DNA of 64,000 nt from Spirosoma profusum (lineage in GTDB: Bacteria > Bacteroidota > Bacteroidia > Cytophagales > Spirosomataceae): assembly GCF_014699005.1 (NCBI RefSeq), contig NZ_JACWZY010000005.1:248001-312000 (forward strand), in the 5' to 3' direction. The notes beneath the pieces were generated by a model. That model saw nothing but the letters and a program-made list of their open reading frames with translations, made no database searches and was not told the DNA's origin. Position numbers and translations under genes: made by a program. This document shows positions 26,336 through 34,120 of this stretch, in pieces (within the stretch, counting starts at the first letter, position 1; every line of letters starts with the position of its first letter).

Positions 26336-27266
26336 ATTTAATTATCGTTGATTCCTTATCAACCCGTGGCGCTTGGCCACCACGTAGCACCGAGCTACCA
26401 TTGTAACGTTTGCTCTGGTCGATGTTTAAGGGTTGGGTGAGTTCTTCAAGACTAAGTTGTCCGCTTTGCGCGAAGGCGGTAACGGCGTTGGTGAACGTAA
26501 CGAGACGTATTGATTCGTCCGAAATGCCGCGCTGCTTCATCAGCGCTGCCGTTTTAGGCACGGCCAATGGGTCACTGATTCCCCAGTCGGCGGCTGAATT
26601 GATCATGATACGTTCCGGACCGTATTGCTTCACAATGTCGACCATACGTTCGTTACCCATTTTGGTGAACGGATAAATCGTAAAACCAGCCCAGAAGCCC
26701 CGGTCGAGCACTTCCTTAACCGTTTCCTCATTATTGTGATCGACAATCACCATGCCGGGGTCGATGCCATGTTCGATGGCGATGTCCATGCTACGTGTCG
26801 TTCCCTGCTTTTTATCGCGGTGGGGGGTATGAATCTGCACAGGCAGATTGGCTTCTTTGGCCAGTTCGAGTTGGGCGCGGTAATATTTGTCTTCGGCGGG
26901 CGTCTGATCGTCAAAGCCGATTTCACCCACGCCTACTACGCCTTCCTTATAGATGAAAAGCGGCAGGATTTCCATAACCTGTTCGGCCAATTCTAGCTGA
27001 TTAGCTTCCTTGGAGTTTAAGCCAATGGTGCAATAATGCCGAATACCGAACTGCGATGCCCGAAACCGCTCCCAGCCCACCAGACTGGCGAAATAATCCC
27101 GAAATGAGTCGACGCCGGTACGTGGCTGGCCCAGCCAGAAAGCTGGTTCAATCATAGCTACTACGCCGGCATCGGCCATCGCCTGATAATCGTCAGTAGT
27201 TCGGGAGGTCATGTGGACGTGCATATCGAAAAACGACATGCCCCGAATTGAATCCATAAAATCCAT
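26334..27266 (-). CDS. eboB: TatD-family metal-dependent hydrolase EboB
   Basis: A 310-residue TIM-barrel hydrolase of the TatD/amidohydrolase group. The N-terminal metal motif is FFDMHVHMTSRT, followed by the conserved EPAFWLGQPRTG, GVGEIGFDDQT, PVQIHTPHRDK, VIVDHNNEETV and INSAADWGISDP, which place the remaining metal ligands. Adjacent eboC and nearby eboA identify it as EboB of the ebo cluster; its substrate is unknown. The ATG at 27264-27266 is the only early start, with a second Met three codons on. No cluster members eboD-F are in the window. Confidence 0.83.
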   Translation of the reverse strand: MDFMDSIRGMSFFDMHVHMTSRTTDDYQAMADAGVVAMIEPAFWLGQPRTGVDSFRDYFASLVGWERFRASQFGIRHYCTIGLNSKEANQLELAEQVMEILPLFIYKEGVVGVGEIGFDDQTPAEDKYYRAQLELAKEANLPVQIHTPHRDKKQGTTRSMDIAIEHGIDPGMVIVDHNNEETVKEVLDRGFWAGFTIYPFTKMGNERMVDIVKQYGPERIMINSAADWGISDPLAVPKTAALMKQRGISDESIRLVTFTNAVTAFAQSGQLSLEELTQPLNIDQSKRYNGSSVLRGGQAPRVDKESTIIK

Positions 27267-27432
27267 ACGCGCTGCTAAAAAGTTAACGGAATAATTATTC
27301 CGTTGATAGACGTAACAAAGTTCTTAAAAATTTTGGGCCCGACAGGTCATTTTTTCACATGATTTTAAGCTTCATTTTTCAAACTTCGGCCTCATCCGTT
27401 CGTTCTATAAGTAGTATACAACAAATTCACTC

Positions 27433-28098
27433 ATGAAAATGCTTCAACAACAGTGGTCAGGAAAAGGAAGCCTATGGGTATTACTACTCCTGACTGTAGG
27501 CGGGGCTCTGACAGCCTGCCGCGACAACGCTATCAGTGATTTGAGTCCAGCAGATAGCCCGGTTTATATTACCAACTACGACCGTTCGATTAACTTCGGG
27601 CAGTACAAAACGTTCAGTTTACCCGATTCAGTTATCATTGAGTCGAACAATAGCTATGCAACAGCGAAGAATTCTATCTCAGATCGCTTCGTGAGTAACG
27701 TAGCGAACGCACTGACTTCCCGAGGATTTCAACGGGTCGATAGAGGTCAAAAGGCCGATTTGGGCGTAGCGGTTATTCTGGTTAATAATCAGTATACCGG
27801 CGTTGCGTCGAACCCCTATTCTTATTATTCGAATTATTGGGGATATGGAGGTTTGGGCGGTTATGGCTATTCGCCGTATTCTCCCAGCTATTACACCTAC
27901 GAAGTCACAGATCGTTACTGGGAAATTCAGATTGTCGACTTAAAGAATAGCCCGACTACCAGCGCAGGACAGCAGCAACAGCTATCCGTCGTTTACGATG
28001 CCACTATTCGTGGTGCCGACATTATTGATACGCAGTCGGTTGATGCTGCTACGTCGGCTATTTTCAGTCAATCACCTTATTTACAAGTAACCCGCTAA
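27433..28098 (+). CDS. DUF4136 domain lipoprotein
   Basis: A 221-residue lipoprotein: the signal peptide (SLWVLLLLTVGGALTACRD) ends in a lipobox with Cys near residue 29. The rest is a DUF4136 domain, recognisable from NYDRSINFGQYKTFSLPD near its start, SRGFQRVDRGQKADLGVAVIL in the middle and YWEIQIVDLKN near the end. A Tyr/Gly/Ser-rich insert (SNPYSYYSNYWGYGG...) occupies about residues 140-160. It faces the periplasm or surface; the family's role is unknown. It forms a two-gene operon with the beta-barrel protein 6 bases downstream and interrupts the minus-strand ebo genes. Confidence 0.82.
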   Translation: MKMLQQQWSGKGSLWVLLLLTVGGALTACRDNAISDLSPADSPVYITNYDRSINFGQYKTFSLPDSVIIESNNSYATAKNSISDRFVSNVANALTSRGFQRVDRGQKADLGVAVILVNNQYTGVASNPYSYYSNYWGYGGLGGYGYSPYSPSYYTYEVTDRYWEIQIVDLKNSPTTSAGQQQQLSVVYDATIRGADIIDTQSVDAATSAIFSQSPYLQVTR

Positions 28099-28104
28099 TT
28101 CGTC

Positions 28105-28752
28105 ATGAAACGCCTTATTGCATTAATTGCCCTGGTGAGCCTGACAACAGTAGGCCGGGCACAAAACAGAACCGACTACGAATCGTCGATGTACGACCGA
28201 TACGTAACGTTCAATATATCAGCCCGTTACGGAGTCGTTGCTCCAATGGGTGGACAGAAGGGATACATCAACAAGCTATCTCCTACCAATTTCGCCCTCG
28301 ATGGTGAATGGTTGTTTCCGCAGCGATTTTCGCTTGGTCTGAAATCAGGTTATCAGTATTCGCAGCAACGTATTGGTCGGCAGGTCTATCAGTATGAAGA
28401 TCAGTCTATTTCTGCCGTGCAGACCCGTACGCTCACGATTATTCCGGCGATGGCTTCTTTATCGTATTATTTCGCGGATAATGCAGCTGCGATTCGACCT
28501 TATATTCAAATGGCCGGCGGAGGAGCTTTTGTGGATTACACCAATTACTACGGGCCGCTCGCCGACCAGCAAACCGGTTTTAAAGGAGCCATCGCACCAG
28601 CCATTGGACTAAAGTTTTATAGTGGTCGCGAACGGGGTCTGGGAGCTGAAATACAGGCCCAGTATCAGAACGTATTTTTCAACTATGACTTGCTGAAAAA
28701 CAGCGCACCGGCACTAATGCTATCGGTCGGCATTTGTTATCGTTGGTATTAA
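28105..28752 (+). CDS. Outer-membrane beta-barrel protein
   Basis: A 215-residue protein with a signal peptide (MKRLIALIALVSLTTVGRAQ) and alternating amphipathic strands such as YVTFNISARYGVVAPMG, WLFPQRFSLGLKSGYQYS, TLTIIPAMASLSYYFA and LSVGICYRWY. The terminal aromatic residue and the strand pattern fit an 8-stranded barrel of the OMP_b-brl type. It is six bases downstream of the DUF4136 lipoprotein, so the pair probably works together in the outer membrane. No specific substrate is indicated. Confidence 0.8.
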   Translation: MKRLIALIALVSLTTVGRAQNRTDYESSMYDRYVTFNISARYGVVAPMGGQKGYINKLSPTNFALDGEWLFPQRFSLGLKSGYQYSQQRIGRQVYQYEDQSISAVQTRTLTIIPAMASLSYYFADNAAAIRPYIQMAGGGAFVDYTNYYGPLADQQTGFKGAIAPAIGLKFYSGRERGLGAEIQAQYQNVFFNYDLLKNSAPALMLSVGICYRWY

Positions 28753-28783
28753 CGTAGTGAAGTTACTTCAATTAAGGCTCATA

Positions 28784-28818
28784 TACCCCTAAATTCCCTG
28801 AAGGGGAATTTAGGGGTA
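28784..28818. terminator. Bidirectional terminator between the barrel protein and eboA
   Basis: TACCCCTAAATTCCC (28784-28798) pairs perfectly with GGGAATTTAGGGGTA (28804-28818) around a 5-base loop, between two convergent stop codons. Confidence 0.85.
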
Positions 28819-28849
28819 AGATACACGACCTACATTACTAATTAAAACG

Positions 28850-29524
28850 CTACGTCAGCAATTCAATATTCGGTGGCAGGCTACGGCCGGCGGCTCTACG
28901 TTCAGCGGCATAATCGGCCAGCGTATGAGCCAGTCGGTCGTTTTTGCGTTCATGCAGACCGGTAATCTGCGTTACGTCCTTATCAGTAAAAAACGCTTTC
29001 AAAATCATCTGATTCCAGGCCGCTTCATCGAAATAATCCATCGCGTAGGGGTTGTGTAGCATAATGGCCGACTGCACATCAGCGATGTTATTCCGAATCC
29101 CCTCCGTCGCCTGGAATCGCCAGCTTTCTGGAAAGGCCAATACCGGCAGTGCGGAGTAAAGCGCGACCAATTCGTTGAGTTCGGCAGCTTTGAAAAGTTG
29201 GCTGATCGTCTTTACGTAAGTTGTCTCATCATCGGCCGGAAGTTGCAAAAGCCACCAGACGCGAGCCAATCGGTCAAGCGTCCAGCCTTCGGCCGTAAAG
29301 CGGGGGCGTTGTCGCTCAAGAGCAAATGCCATGTCCGGTGCTACGTCGACAGGATGTTTTCCGACATAACGAGGAATGGCGGTAAAAACGCGGTAAAACT
29401 GCGACGTCTGCGGATTCGCCTGGAACGTAGCGGCTTGCTGACGCAGATAATCGACCGCTTTTTCGGAATCAGGTTGCTGTTCAATAAGGTAGAACAGCGT
29501 TTGGCTCATCTGAGAGATATTCAT
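28850..29524 (-). CDS. eboA: EboA domain-containing protein
   Basis: A 224-residue soluble protein of the EboA family, named after the eustigmatophyte-bacterial-ochrophyte (ebo) cluster. The diagnostic C-terminal region is AWNQMILKAFFTDKDVTQITGL followed by RLAHTLADYAAERRAAGRSLPPNI; the N-terminal two thirds is helical. Its biochemical role is not known, but the cluster is tied to moving a metabolite precursor to the periplasm. Here it is separated from eboB and eboC by two unrelated plus-strand genes. A TACCTTTG box (minus strand) sits immediately before the ATG. Confidence 0.85.
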   Translation of the reverse strand: MNISQMSQTLFYLIEQQPDSEKAVDYLRQQAATFQANPQTSQFYRVFTAIPRYVGKHPVDVAPDMAFALERQRPRFTAEGWTLDRLARVWWLLQLPADDETTYVKTISQLFKAAELNELVALYSALPVLAFPESWRFQATEGIRNNIADVQSAIMLHNPYAMDYFDEAAWNQMILKAFFTDKDVTQITGLHERKNDRLAHTLADYAAERRAAGRSLPPNIELLT

Positions 29525-29528
29525 GGTG

Positions 29529-29536
29529 CAAAGGTA
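29529..29536 (-). promoter_or_regulatory. Candidate -7 box of eboA
   Basis: The minus strand reads TACCTTTG, matching the Bacteroidota -7 consensus TAnnTTTG, only four bases before the eboA ATG. No well-placed -33 TTG was found. If used, the mRNA would have almost no leader. Confidence 0.35.
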
Positions 29537-29619
29537 CCTGAAGGAATCATTACTCTTCTTTTCAAAAACACATTAGGTGCCTGCCATACTCACCTTTAGA
29601 ATCTAATTGAGATTGCGAT

Positions 29620-29709
29620 TTTTGTCATTCTGAGGAACGAGGAATCTTAAATTCTCCTGACACTCAGGTAAGGATGTTTTAAGATTCCTCGTTCCTCAGA
29701 ATGACAAAA
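29620..29709. repeat. Inverted repeat of the TTTTTGTCATTCT family (long copy)
   Basis: 31 bases (29620-29650, containing GTCATTCTGAGGAACGAGG) pair perfectly with 29679-29709; the loop is 28 bases. The outer 11-12 bases match the short copy at 1841-1875. It lies between the divergent eboA and SGNH hydrolase genes. Confidence 0.9.
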
Positions 29710-29767
29710 GCACTCATTTAATCAATTTAAAATAGATTTCAATCAAACGCTACGTTTGTTTTTGACT

Positions 29768-31576
29768 ATGAAAAAACTGCTTCTTGTTACGTTCGCGGTT
29801 ATCGGTTTATTGCCCTATGCTACGTTCGCTCAAGCCACTACCGAGTATACCTGGTGGAACCCGATTCAGAGTAGTTTTCCGGTAATAGAAGGGCAGGGAT
29901 GGCCAGCCAGCGCGCTACAGAATCCCTACGACCGGCTTCCAGCAAAGGTCGAAAAAAGCGTTCGGACACCCGTCTGGAATCTATCGCATAACGCAGCTGG
30001 CTTATTGATACGTTTCCGAGCCAGCACCGATCAAGTTGTTGTTCGCTACGTAGTTACCGGCAAAAAAGAACTTCCTCACATGCCCGCTACCGGTGTCAGT
30101 GGTGTCGATTTATACGCCGTCAACAGTGATGGCGATGCGCTTTGGTGTGCTGGAAAATATACATTTGGCGATACTATTCAATACAAGTTTACCGGCCTCG
30201 AACCCAACGATACGTATCACCAGAAAGGGCGTGAATATCGCTTGTATCTACCACTCTACAACTCCGTTAAATGGCTCGAAATCGGCGTACCGACCAGCGT
30301 TACGTTAACACCCCTACCCGTTCGTATCGAAAAACCGATTGTGGTTTACGGTACATCAATTGCTCAGGGCGCCTGTGCCTCACGACCCGGTATGGCCTGG
30401 CCTGCAATTCTAGGTCGTAAGCTCGATCGACCAGTAATTAATCTCGCGTTCTCCGGTAATGGCCGTCTCGAAAAGGAAATTATTGACATTTTACCCGATA
30501 TCGACGCCAATATATACGTACTGGATTGCCTACCAAACCTCGTGGCAGCGGCCGGAACAAAGCCCGACGAGTTGAAAGAAAAGATCACTACGTCGGTGAA
30601 AACGCTACGTCAGCGTAAACCCGATACACCAATTTTACTGGTCGAACATGCTGGCTATAGCGACGGGGGTACGAATACAATCCGGCGGCAGCAATACAAC
30701 GATGCCAACGTAGTGATGGAACAGGCTTTTGCACAATTGAAAGGCGAAGGCATCAAAAATCTGTACATTCTACCTTATTCGGCCATTAATATGGATACCG
30801 ACGCGACGGTTGATGGCACACATCCTACCGATCTGGGCATGCAGGAATACGCCGACGCCTACGAACGTAGCATTCGCAAAATCCTGAACGAACCCATCGG
30901 CGACGTAGTAACCTTGAAACCGCGCACACAATATCGTGATGCACGTGTGTACGACTGGGAAACGCGCCACCGCGAAATTATGGCTCGCGTACAGAGTAAA
31001 CCACCCCGAATTCTGTTCATCGGAAACTCAATCACACATTTCTGGGGTGGCGAATCGACGGGAGCGACACTACGTGGTGCTGATAGTTGGGATGCCGTTA
31101 TGAAGCCGTTGGACGTACTGAATCTGGGCTACGGCTGGGACCGTATCGAAAACGTATTGTGGCGCGTTTACCACGGCGAACTCGATGGTTATCAGGCAAT
31201 TCAGATTGCGCTGATGATTGGCACCAACAACCTCCAACTTAATTCCGATGCCGAAATCAGTAACGGCCTGTCGTTTCTGGTACGTGCCATACAAACCCGC
31301 CAGCCCAACGCCGACATTCTGCTGATTGGCATTTTACCCCGACGTAATGAAGAAGCGCGAATTGCCCAGTTAAATCAACGTATCGCCCAGGCTGCCGGCG
31401 AGTTAAACGTTACGTTCATCCAGCCCGGAACGGTTTTTTTAAAATCGGATGGAAAAATAGACGAATCGATGTTTAGCGACGGGCTCCACCCAAACGCCGA
31501 AGGTTACCGACAATTACTGACCAAACTTCAGCCTTACTTAAAGCCAGTTGAAGCAGACTCCAAACGGAAGAAATAG
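29768..31576 (+). CDS. Exported two-domain SGNH/GDSL hydrolase
   Basis: A 602-residue secreted esterase-like protein. After the signal peptide (MKKLLLVTFAVIGLLPYATF) comes a beta-sandwich domain (residues about 25-175), then a first SGNH domain with VVYGTSIAQG (nucleophile Ser), LAFSGNGRLE and the Asp-His pair in TDATVDGTHPTDLGMQEYAD. From residue about 395 a second complete SGNH domain follows, with ILFIGNSITHFWGG, LNLGYGWDRIENV, MIGTNNLQ and FSDGLHPNAEGYRQL. Both domains keep their catalytic residues, so it may remove two kinds of ester (for example acetyl) groups from polysaccharide. An ATG at 29768 was chosen over a TTG 12 bases upstream. Confidence 0.88.
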   Translation: MKKLLLVTFAVIGLLPYATFAQATTEYTWWNPIQSSFPVIEGQGWPASALQNPYDRLPAKVEKSVRTPVWNLSHNAAGLLIRFRASTDQVVVRYVVTGKKELPHMPATGVSGVDLYAVNSDGDALWCAGKYTFGDTIQYKFTGLEPNDTYHQKGREYRLYLPLYNSVKWLEIGVPTSVTLTPLPVRIEKPIVVYGTSIAQGACASRPGMAWPAILGRKLDRPVINLAFSGNGRLEKEIIDILPDIDANIYVLDCLPNLVAAAGTKPDELKEKITTSVKTLRQRKPDTPILLVEHAGYSDGGTNTIRRQQYNDANVVMEQAFAQLKGEGIKNLYILPYSAINMDTDATVDGTHPTDLGMQEYADAYERSIRKILNEPIGDVVTLKPRTQYRDARVYDWETRHREIMARVQSKPPRILFIGNSITHFWGGESTGATLRGADSWDAVMKPLDVLNLGYGWDRIENVLWRVYHGELDGYQAIQIALMIGTNNLQLNSDAEISNGLSFLVRAIQTRQPNADILLIGILPRRNEEARIAQLNQRIAQAAGELNVTFIQPGTVFLKSDGKIDESMFSDGLHPNAEGYRQLLTKLQPYLKPVEADSKRKK

Positions 31577-31632
31577 GAGAATTTCGCACAACGTAGTAAT
31601 GCGGCTTTCACTCATGCTACGTATCAACTGCT

Positions 31633-32526
31633 TTATTCTTTCTTCGCCTTTGGATGCGCCTGATCGTAGGTCTTTTTCAATTGTTCCAGGCTGGTATGCG
31701 TGTAAATCTGGGTAGCAGCCAGACTACTGTGACCAAGTAAATCCTTGATGGCGTTCAGATCGGCTCCGCGGTTGAGCAAGTGCGTGGCGAAGCTGTGACG
31801 TAGCACGTGCGGACTTTTCTTTTCGAGAGTAGTGATTAGCTCCAGATGGCGTTTTACGATACGTTGAATCAGCACTGGGTAGGCCGCAACGCCTTTGTCG
31901 CTCACAATCAGAACACTATTATCGGCCTGCCCGGAAAACTCTGTTTCTTTCAGTTGAGTATACTGCTGAATCAGCTCAAAAAGAGGCTGTGTCAGCGGCA
32001 CAATCCGATGTTTGTTTCGTTTGCCCAATACAGTAATCGTTTTATTGTACAGGTTAACGTCGGCCATTTTCAGACCAATTAATTCACTCAACCGGATGCC
32101 GGTCCCATAAAGTAATTCGAGCACCAGCTTATCACGAATTCCAGCAAACGTATCCGGAAAATCAATGTCTGTCAGCAGGGTTTCCATGGGTTTTTCTTCC
32201 ACGTAAACCGGCAGTTTTCGGCTGGCTTTCAACGCCTGAATTTTCATCATCGGATCAATGTCAATCACTTTCCGACGTAGCAGAAATCCATAAAAGCTTC
32301 GTAACGTAGCAATCTTGCGATTCACCGACGATTTATCCATTTCGCCCTCCACCAGACTCACAATCCACGACCGAATGTGCCGAAAATCAGCTTTTTCGGG
32401 CTGGTCGATGTTGCACTCCGTCGCCAGAAACGTACTGAATTGCTCCAGGTCTTTGGTATAAGCCGTCAGCGTATGATGGCTCAGCCGTTTTTCGAAGCGG
32501 ATGTATTGGAGGAAGTCTGAACTCAT
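31633..32526 (-). CDS. Xer-type tyrosine recombinase
   Basis: A 297-residue site-specific recombinase of the XerC/XerD family, which resolves chromosome dimers at dif. It has the N-terminal SAM-like domain (FLQYIRFEKRLSHHTLTAY) and the full catalytic set in the C-terminal domain: Arg145 (GTGIRLSEL), Lys169, His240 and Arg243 (SPHVLRHSFATHLL), His266 (LLGHSSLAATQIYTH) and Tyr275. It is a stand-alone gene next to housekeeping genes and has no mobile-element neighbours, which favours a Xer role over an integrase. XerC and XerD cannot be told apart here. A palindromic repeat starts right before its ATG. Confidence 0.93.
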   Translation of the reverse strand: MSSDFLQYIRFEKRLSHHTLTAYTKDLEQFSTFLATECNIDQPEKADFRHIRSWIVSLVEGEMDKSSVNRKIATLRSFYGFLLRRKVIDIDPMMKIQALKASRKLPVYVEEKPMETLLTDIDFPDTFAGIRDKLVLELLYGTGIRLSELIGLKMADVNLYNKTITVLGKRNKHRIVPLTQPLFELIQQYTQLKETEFSGQADNSVLIVSDKGVAAYPVLIQRIVKRHLELITTLEKKSPHVLRHSFATHLLNRGADLNAIKDLLGHSSLAATQIYTHTSLEQLKKTYDQAHPKAKKE

Positions 32527-32690
32527 CTGAACCGGGATTTAGCAGATTTAGGGATTTTCTGGATTTTGCTTGGTCAATTTCAAAATAATAGCTTTAAAGC
32601 AGAGAAAACAAAATCTGTTTTAATCCTTAAATCTGCTAAATCCCGGTCCAAAATCCAGAAAATCCATGAATCTGCTAAATCCCGGTTCAG
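32527..32690. repeat. Palindromic dispersed repeat (copy C, with an internal partial duplicate)
   Basis: The outer arms, CTGAACCGGGATTTAGCAG at the left and the complementary CTGCTAAATCCCGGTTCAG at the right, match copies A and B except for one base in each arm (AGCAG for AACAG). A further CTGCTAAATCCCGGTCC lies inside near 32632-32648, as if a second right arm had been added. The interior is unrelated to that of copies A and B. It abuts the start codon of the Xer gene. Confidence 0.85.
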
Positions 32691-32703
32691 ACATTCCAGT
32701 TCC

Positions 32704-32738
32704 AACAAAAAAAGCAGCAAACATCCCTGCTTGCTGCT
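32704..32738 (-). terminator. Terminator downstream of rpsU
   Basis: On the minus strand AGCAGCAA pairs with TTGCTGCT and is followed by a run of seven T, 70 bases after the rpsU stop codon. Confidence 0.8.
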
Positions 32739-32809
32739 CTGCGTTCTGTTGAAGAGTTGGTCGTCGCTGACTGCGCATTCAACGCGGCCAAACTCCGCTC
32801 ACAACCGGT

Positions 32810-33007
32810 CTATTGCTCGGTGTGATTGCCGTACATTCTTTCTTTGTAGGCTGCTTTGATAATCTCGGTGCGACGCTTTACCGACGGTTTTTGAAAAGCC
32901 GTCCGCGACCGCAACTGCCGTAACACGCCCGTTTTCTCAAACTTCTTTTTGAAGCGTTTGAGGGCCTTGTCAATCGACTCGTTGTCCTTTACGTTAATGA
33001 TAAGCAT
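32810..33007 (-). CDS. rpsU: 30S ribosomal protein S21
   Basis: A 65-residue basic protein that joins the small ribosomal subunit and aids translation initiation. MLIINVKDNESIDKALKRFK, then KKFEKTGVLRQLRSR and KPSVKRRTEIIKAAYKERM are the hallmarks of the family in Bacteroidota. It is a single-gene unit with its own promoter and terminator, divergent from the Ppx/GppA gene. Confidence 0.97.
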   Translation of the reverse strand: MLIINVKDNESIDKALKRFKKKFEKTGVLRQLRSRTAFQKPSVKRRTEIIKAAYKERMYGNHTEQ

Positions 33008-33041
33008 GTTTTAATATTGTGTTTTAGCTAAAACTGGACGG

Positions 33042-33072
33042 CAAAGATAATAGCTTTGCGACTATGAAACAA
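33042..33072 (-). promoter_or_regulatory. Candidate rpsU promoter
   Basis: The minus strand has TATCTTTG (33042-33049), a perfect TAnnTTTG -7 box, and a TTG (33070-33072) 20 bases further upstream. The start codon lies 34 bases downstream. Spacing and motif fit the Bacteroidota housekeeping consensus. Confidence 0.55.
33051..33058 (+). promoter_or_regulatory. Candidate -7 box for the Ppx/GppA gene
   Basis: TAGCTTTG matches TAnnTTTG and lies 5 bases before the ATG, back to back with the rpsU -7 box. No clear -33 TTG is present. Transcription from it would give a leaderless mRNA. Confidence 0.35.
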
Positions 33073-33990
33073 GCTATTATTGATTTAGGCACCAATACCT
33101 TCCACTTATTTATCGCCGAAAAAAATGGCTCGGCAGTCACTACATTGTTTCGCGAAAGTAGACCAGCCAAGATCGGAATGGCCGGTATAAATCAGGGAAT
33201 TATTACCGAAGAAGCCATAGGTCGGGCGCTGAACGTACTGACGTATTTCCGGAGCATACTCGACCAGCACAACGTAGCACCCGAACACGTAACGGCCATT
33301 GGTACCAGTGCGATTCGAGTGGCGAAAAATCAGGCTGAATTTATCGAGCGCGTTTGGGAAGCGACGGGTATCCGGATTCAGGTAATTTCGGGCGATCTGG
33401 AAGCCGATTACATTTATCGGGGGATTCGCGCGGCTGGTGCGCTTGATGATGCTACGTCGCTGGTTATGGATATTGGCGGAGGAAGCGTTGAGTTTATTCT
33501 AGGAAACCAAAATCGGATTTTCTGGAAGCAGAGCTTTGAAATTGGCGGTCAACGGCTGCTCGAACGATTTATGACCACCGATCCGATTAGTTCGGGAAGC
33601 GTTCAGCGACTACGTACTTATTTTCAGGAACAGTTGTTGCCGCTTGCCAACGCCATTCACCAATACCAGCCAACAGTTTTGGTGGGATCGTCGGGTTCGT
33701 TCGATACGTTGGCCGATATGTGGTTCATGCACGAACACGGCCACCTGCCCGACCCCAATCAGACAACATTTACAGTGCCGATGGCCGAATTTTATCGATC
33801 TTATCAATTGCTCATCGCCCGTAATCGTGACGAACGGATGGAACTTCCCGGTATGATTTCGCTACGTGTCGATATGATTGTAGTAGCTTTTTGTCTGATT
33901 GACTACGTATTAAAGGCGTACGACATTTCGGAGATTAGAACGTCAACGTATTCATTGAAAGAAGGGGTGTTGGCTTCGTTTAATGCATAA
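33064..33990 (+). CDS. Ppx/GppA family phosphatase
   Basis: A 308-residue ASKHA-fold phosphatase (exopolyphosphatase / pppGpp phosphatase group). The first phosphate-binding loop is IDLGTNTFHLFIAEK and the second is MDIGGGSVEFILGN; TAIGTSAIRVAKNQ and SGDLEADYIYRG are also characteristic. Its length matches the short, single-module form lacking the C-terminal HD domain of E. coli Ppx. It could degrade polyphosphate or convert pppGpp to ppGpp; the two activities cannot be separated from sequence. Confidence 0.9.
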   Translation: MKQAIIDLGTNTFHLFIAEKNGSAVTTLFRESRPAKIGMAGINQGIITEEAIGRALNVLTYFRSILDQHNVAPEHVTAIGTSAIRVAKNQAEFIERVWEATGIRIQVISGDLEADYIYRGIRAAGALDDATSLVMDIGGGSVEFILGNQNRIFWKQSFEIGGQRLLERFMTTDPISSGSVQRLRTYFQEQLLPLANAIHQYQPTVLVGSSGSFDTLADMWFMHEHGHLPDPNQTTFTVPMAEFYRSYQLLIARNRDERMELPGMISLRVDMIVVAFCLIDYVLKAYDISEIRTSTYSLKEGVLASFNA

Positions 33991-34120
33991 TGGTAATGAA
34001 CCGCAGGTCGGCCCAGATTGAGCAACGTAGCAGGAACAGGTAAGTTTTGCGTCTTATATTCTTTCTAAACTCAAGCTAGTCTATTCATTATTCTGCATTC
34101 TACTTTTTTATTACGTAGCG

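Noticed and set aside
31633..32526. Integrase of a mobile island
   Set aside because: The neighbours are housekeeping genes (rpsU, Ppx/GppA), no attachment repeats or tRNA were seen, and the protein is a normal-sized Xer recombinase.
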